Below are positions 6,201-6,993 of a stretch of 6,993 nt of DNA, piece after piece. The stretch's first letter is position 1; each line of letters begins with the position of its first letter. Both the position numbers and the translations under genes were made by a program. The DNA comes from an uncultured Clostridia bacterium (GTDB taxonomy: Bacteria; Bacillota; Clostridia; Oscillospirales; Ruminococcaceae). The notes below the pieces were generated by a model that saw only the letters and a program-made list of their open reading frames with translations, was not told where the DNA came from and ran no database searches. The stretch spans positions 1 to 6,993 of the forward strand of contig CAMOFU010000131.1 in assembly GCA_946613705.1 (NCBI GenBank), in the 5' to 3' direction.

Positions 6201-6847
6201 TACTCAGCCGCCGTGACCCAGCCCTTGTAGAAGCATTCGTTCCACCTGTCGGGGTCGCAGTAGATGCTGCCCTTGAGCCCTGTTATCACACTGACGATAT
6301 CTCTTGCGGTGATCTGCGCGATAAACTCGATATCCACACAGCCGAGCCTGTCAAGGCATATCCCGAGCGCCTCGTGCAGCTCCTCGCAGAATATCCCCCT
6401 CGCCCGCTCGTCGCCCGTGTACGGGTTTATATACCCGTCGGGCACCCTCAGCGCAGTCACGGCGGCTATCTGCTGCTTCTGCTCGTCAAGCTGCTTCTGC
6501 TGCATGAACTCGGCAAACTGCCTGTCCCAGTCGTTGTGCGCAGAGGTCGGCTCATGCGAAGGTGCGGGAGCAGGCTGCACCGCAGGCTCCTCTTTAAGAG
6601 TGTTTACCACCCTGTGACCCTCCTGCCTGCCCTTTTCTTTAAGGAAGGCTTCAAACTGCCTGTCCCAGTCGTCCTCGGCAGCGGTCTGCTTTCTTGCGGT
6701 TACGTTCGGTGCAGCCCTTTTGGGTGCGGGCGGCTCTGCGGCAGCAGGCTTCGGCTTCTTCGCAGCAGGCTTGTCAAGCTCGTTCGCTGTGGTAATGATC
6801 TTCCCGAGCTTGTTCAGTCCCTTCAGCAGCTTATCCAGATCGGACAC
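3251..6847 (-). CDS. Large SNF2-like superfamily 2 DNA helicase without the usual methylase domain
   Basis: A 1198-residue ATP-dependent translocase/helicase of the type found behind adenine-specific methylases in conjugative elements and plasmids (COG4646-like). Motor motifs in order are Q-motif YDFQKEA (425-431), Walker A HEVGSGKT (445-452), motif Ia VVPNSLVGQWE (474-484), a charged helical insert (about 540-590), DEAH (605-608), motif III FATGTPITNS (651-660), GSTFKLGTGVNVQ (896-908) and motif VI QREGRILR (928-935). After the motor come SFDAYSWQLLETKQSFISQLL (953-973, in part), a coiled coil (about 1005-1060), a small domain with HRGFKIF and VDNALERLP (1097-1146), and a terminal coiled coil (about 1150-1195). 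Residues 1-60 are Lys/Ala/Pro-rich. DWDRQF occurs at 60-65 and 106-111. Residues about 150-410 form an unrecognised domain. I find no NPPY/DPPY methylase motif. The GTG start is forced by an upstream in-frame TGA. Cellular role is unknown: conjugation, phage-related or chromosomal repair functions are all possible. Confidence 0.9.
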   Translation of the reverse strand: MSDLDKLLKGLNKLGKIITTANELDKPAAKKPKPAAAEPPAPKRAAPNVTARKQTAAEDDWDRQFEAFLKEKGRQEGHRVVNTLKEEPAVQPAPAPSHEPTSAHNDWDRQFAEFMQQKQLDEQKQQIAAVTALRVPDGYINPYTGDERARGIFCEELHEALGICLDRLGCVDIEFIAQITARDIVSVITGLKGSIYCDPDRWNECFYKGWVTAAEYLSGNMIKRYNTAREADRKYQGFFKENVRAAEAALPPPLDTADIYATLGSPWIPADVIDDFITYILGTVNSRKKPEGSNKTVHDSITGIWEIPSKSRYGHSSRSLYYGTNRIGPLQLMEKLLNCRQVQIFDTETNSAGKSVRVLNEQETVAALECESRMRSDFSDWLWRDPRRSERLQMIYENRFSCFRSRSFDGSFLTFPEMNEKYTLYDFQKEAAAKIIFTPNTLLAHEVGSGKTFIMAAAGMKLRQLGLSKRNMFVVPNSLVGQWESIFKDLYPSARVITVNPADFTKDRREATLRTVKDTDFDAVVIAYSCFDRIALSGSAQRRLLSLEYEEIARYIAQHGSEPKALNAKRTALLGRIKALEAEEKKADAGGLTFDLLGITTLFVDEAHNYKNIPIDSQAGLPGINSRGSDKCAGMLEKVQYTALCGRGTVFATGTPITNSISDAYTMQRYLQYGDLKALGLRSFDSWIGMFAEAKTDFEIDVDTSGYRLCRRLRSFHNLPELTALFSVAAHYHRTDGRRDIPDFAGHEDCTVPKGEALAQYLKSISERAERVRRGETDRKTDNMLKITTDGRKAALDIRLVTPEAGEQLQSKVRFCAENIYRIWQENDVENCTQLVFCDISTPKAEFNIYDELKRLLVDKGIPSQQIEFIHSYEEDSERLGLFGRVNSGEVRVLLGSTFKLGTGVNVQTRLKAAHHLDVPWRPADMIQREGRILRPKNQNRSVRIFRYITEGSFDAYSWQLLETKQSFISQLLANELTERSGTEVDGVVLDYAEVKALAVGNPLIKRRIETANELSRYRILQRQLTQRRRYLIARLEAIPRERRHLNELIEKAEEDLECLRLPENETVTTDMRTRLREALEVAVAARTDSSVPVCEHRGFKIFLHPNMISSRPAVKIERSGVYFAELGDTPLGYPARVDNALERLPQFIEENGQRLAELERENVDAQLELDRRESYLDEIERFERELADIDQRLQTGA
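3256..3260 (-). promoter_or_regulatory. Ribosome binding site of the amidohydrolase inside the helicase 3' end
   Basis: AGGAG lies within the last sense codons of the helicase (GGA GCA before TAA) and 5 nt ahead of the GTG at 3250. Ribosomes ending helicase translation arrive precisely at this site, which points to translational coupling. The spacing favours the GTG over the ATG at 3244. Confidence 0.7.
6494..6676 (-). repeat. Duplicated DWDRQF segment in the helicase N-terminus
   Basis: Residues 58-72 (nt 6676-6632) and 104-118 (nt 6538-6494) share the pattern [D/N]DWDRQFxxFxxxK. Positions 6653-6672 and 6515-6534 are identical over 20 bases, 138 bp apart (46 codons). The stretch between them is Pro/Ala-rich and probably disordered. 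Conservation of a Trp/Phe-containing motif in a disordered tail suggests a docking peptide presented twice. The exact DNA identity also allows a recent duplication. Confidence 0.8.
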
Positions 6848-6855
6848 ATTATCAT

Positions 6856-6863
6856 CTCACTTT
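6856..6863 (-). promoter_or_regulatory. Ribosome binding site setting the helicase GTG start
   Basis: AAAGTGAG (reading the minus strand) sits 8 nt before the GTG at 6847. It has one mismatch to an AAGGAG-type Shine-Dalgarno core. The in-frame TGA four codons before the GTG excludes any longer protein, and the next in-frame methionine is residue 115, so the GTG is the only reasonable start. Confidence 0.7.
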
Positions 6864-6882
6864 CTCATCGGTACTGCATCAT

Positions 6883-6894
6883 TAATATATATTA
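6883..6894. promoter_or_regulatory. Perfect 12-bp AT palindrome over the helicase -10/start-site region
   Basis: TAATATATATTA is self-complementary, overlaps the helicase -10 box and reaches the predicted start of transcription. It sits in almost the same place relative to its -10 as the palindrome at 47-58 does in the other promoter, and both share a TATATATA core. It could be an operator or simply an AT-rich discriminator. Confidence 0.3.
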
Positions 6895-6919
6895 TACACC
6901 ACCACCACCCGATTGTAAA
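6891..6919 (-). promoter_or_regulatory. Sigma-A promoter for the helicase/amidohydrolase operon
   Basis: On the minus strand TTTACA (6919-6914, one mismatch to TTGACA) is followed by 17 nt and a perfect TATAAT (6896-6891). Transcription should begin near 6884, giving a leader of about 37 nt before the GTG at 6847. No promoter of similar quality was seen ahead of the amidohydrolase, so both genes probably depend on this one. The spacer is unusual in being mostly GGT repeats. Confidence 0.85.
6898..6909 (-). repeat. (GGT)4 trinucleotide tract inside the promoter spacer
   Basis: Four GGT units on the minus strand (ACC on the plus strand) fill most of the 17-nt gap between -35 and -10. Gain or loss of one unit would move the spacing to 20 or 14 nt, both poor for sigma-A. 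Four copies is short for frequent slippage, so switching is only a possibility. Confidence 0.75.
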
Positions 6920-6920
6920 G

Positions 6921-6970
6921 TCCCGCAATGCCGTCGGCCGCAGCGGCGGCGCGCCCTGCATTGTGCGGGA
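6921..6970. repeat. GC-rich imperfect inverted repeat upstream of the helicase promoter
   Basis: TCCCGCAATGC (6921-6931) pairs with GCATTGTGCGGGA (6958-6970), with a two-base bulge in the right arm. The 26-nt middle is almost all G and C and can itself fold (GCCG/CGGC around 6937-6947). It begins two bases upstream of the -35 box. It has no T-run of terminator type on either side. No convincing gene is seen from 6971 to the window end. It could be the edge of an interspersed repeat, a regulatory stem, or the end of an upstream unit cut by the window. Confidence 0.6.
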
Positions 6971-6993
6971 GGAAGGCTTTGCCGCGCTCCGGA

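Noticed and set aside
2093..6847. Helicase plus amidohydrolase as a two-gene antiphage defence system
   Set aside because: SNF2-type helicases do occur in defence systems, but nothing else here (nuclease, sensor, toxin, flanking defence genes) supports it and the amidohydrolase belongs to a family with metabolic-type motifs.
6848..6880. Tiny upstream reading frames in the helicase leader (for example ATGATGCAGTACCGATGA)
   Set aside because: Several ATGs occur in the leader but none has a Shine-Dalgarno site, and no attenuator-type alternative hairpins are evident, so a regulatory leader peptide is not supported.

Overview
The window reads as a chromosomal or element-derived segment of a Gram-positive Bacillota, most likely a relatively G+C-rich Oscillospirales/Ruminococcus-like gut anaerobe. 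The reasons are good Shine-Dalgarno sites before the genes, sigma-A-type promoters with 17-nt spacers in short AT-rich patches, frequent ATA isoleucine codons in otherwise GC-rich reading frames, and the protein families themselves. The genus is an inference from style and family memory, not from a marker gene.

There are four protein genes in two convergent pairs. Left pair, plus strand: a strong promoter (21-49) drives an AmsE-like family 2 glycosyltransferase (100-936). After a 31-nt gap comes a membrane-anchored, Thr/Ala/Pro-rich protein with two ComEA-like helix-hairpin-helix (HhH) domains (968-2008). Right pair, minus strand: a promoter at 6891-6919 drives a 1198-residue SNF2-like superfamily 2 helicase (6847 down to 3251), whose stop codon abuts the GTG start of a metal-dependent amidohydrolase (3250 down to 2093). 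The two units meet at a strong, nearly symmetrical hairpin (2037-2073) that can terminate both. Coding density is high: no stretch over 300 bases lacks a gene. I see no RNA gene, CRISPR array, insertion sequence or origin.

The most notable object is the helicase. Its motor and C-terminal region match the family carried by integrative and conjugative elements and large plasmids, where it is normally fused behind an adenine-specific DNA methylase (COG4646-type). Here no NPPY/DPPY methylase motif is present. The N-terminus is instead a Lys/Ala/Pro-rich tail with two copies of a DWDRQF motif, then an unrecognised, probably helical domain. Its promoter has a (GGT)4 tract inside the -35/-10 spacer and a GC-rich inverted repeat just upstream.

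I infer no shared pathway across the two pairs. The left pair suggests cell-surface or envelope work: sugar transfer plus a surface-anchored, possibly DNA-binding protein. The right pair couples the helicase to a housekeeping-type hydrolase by translation. Whether that coupling is functional or just an accident of insertion cannot be told from this window alone.
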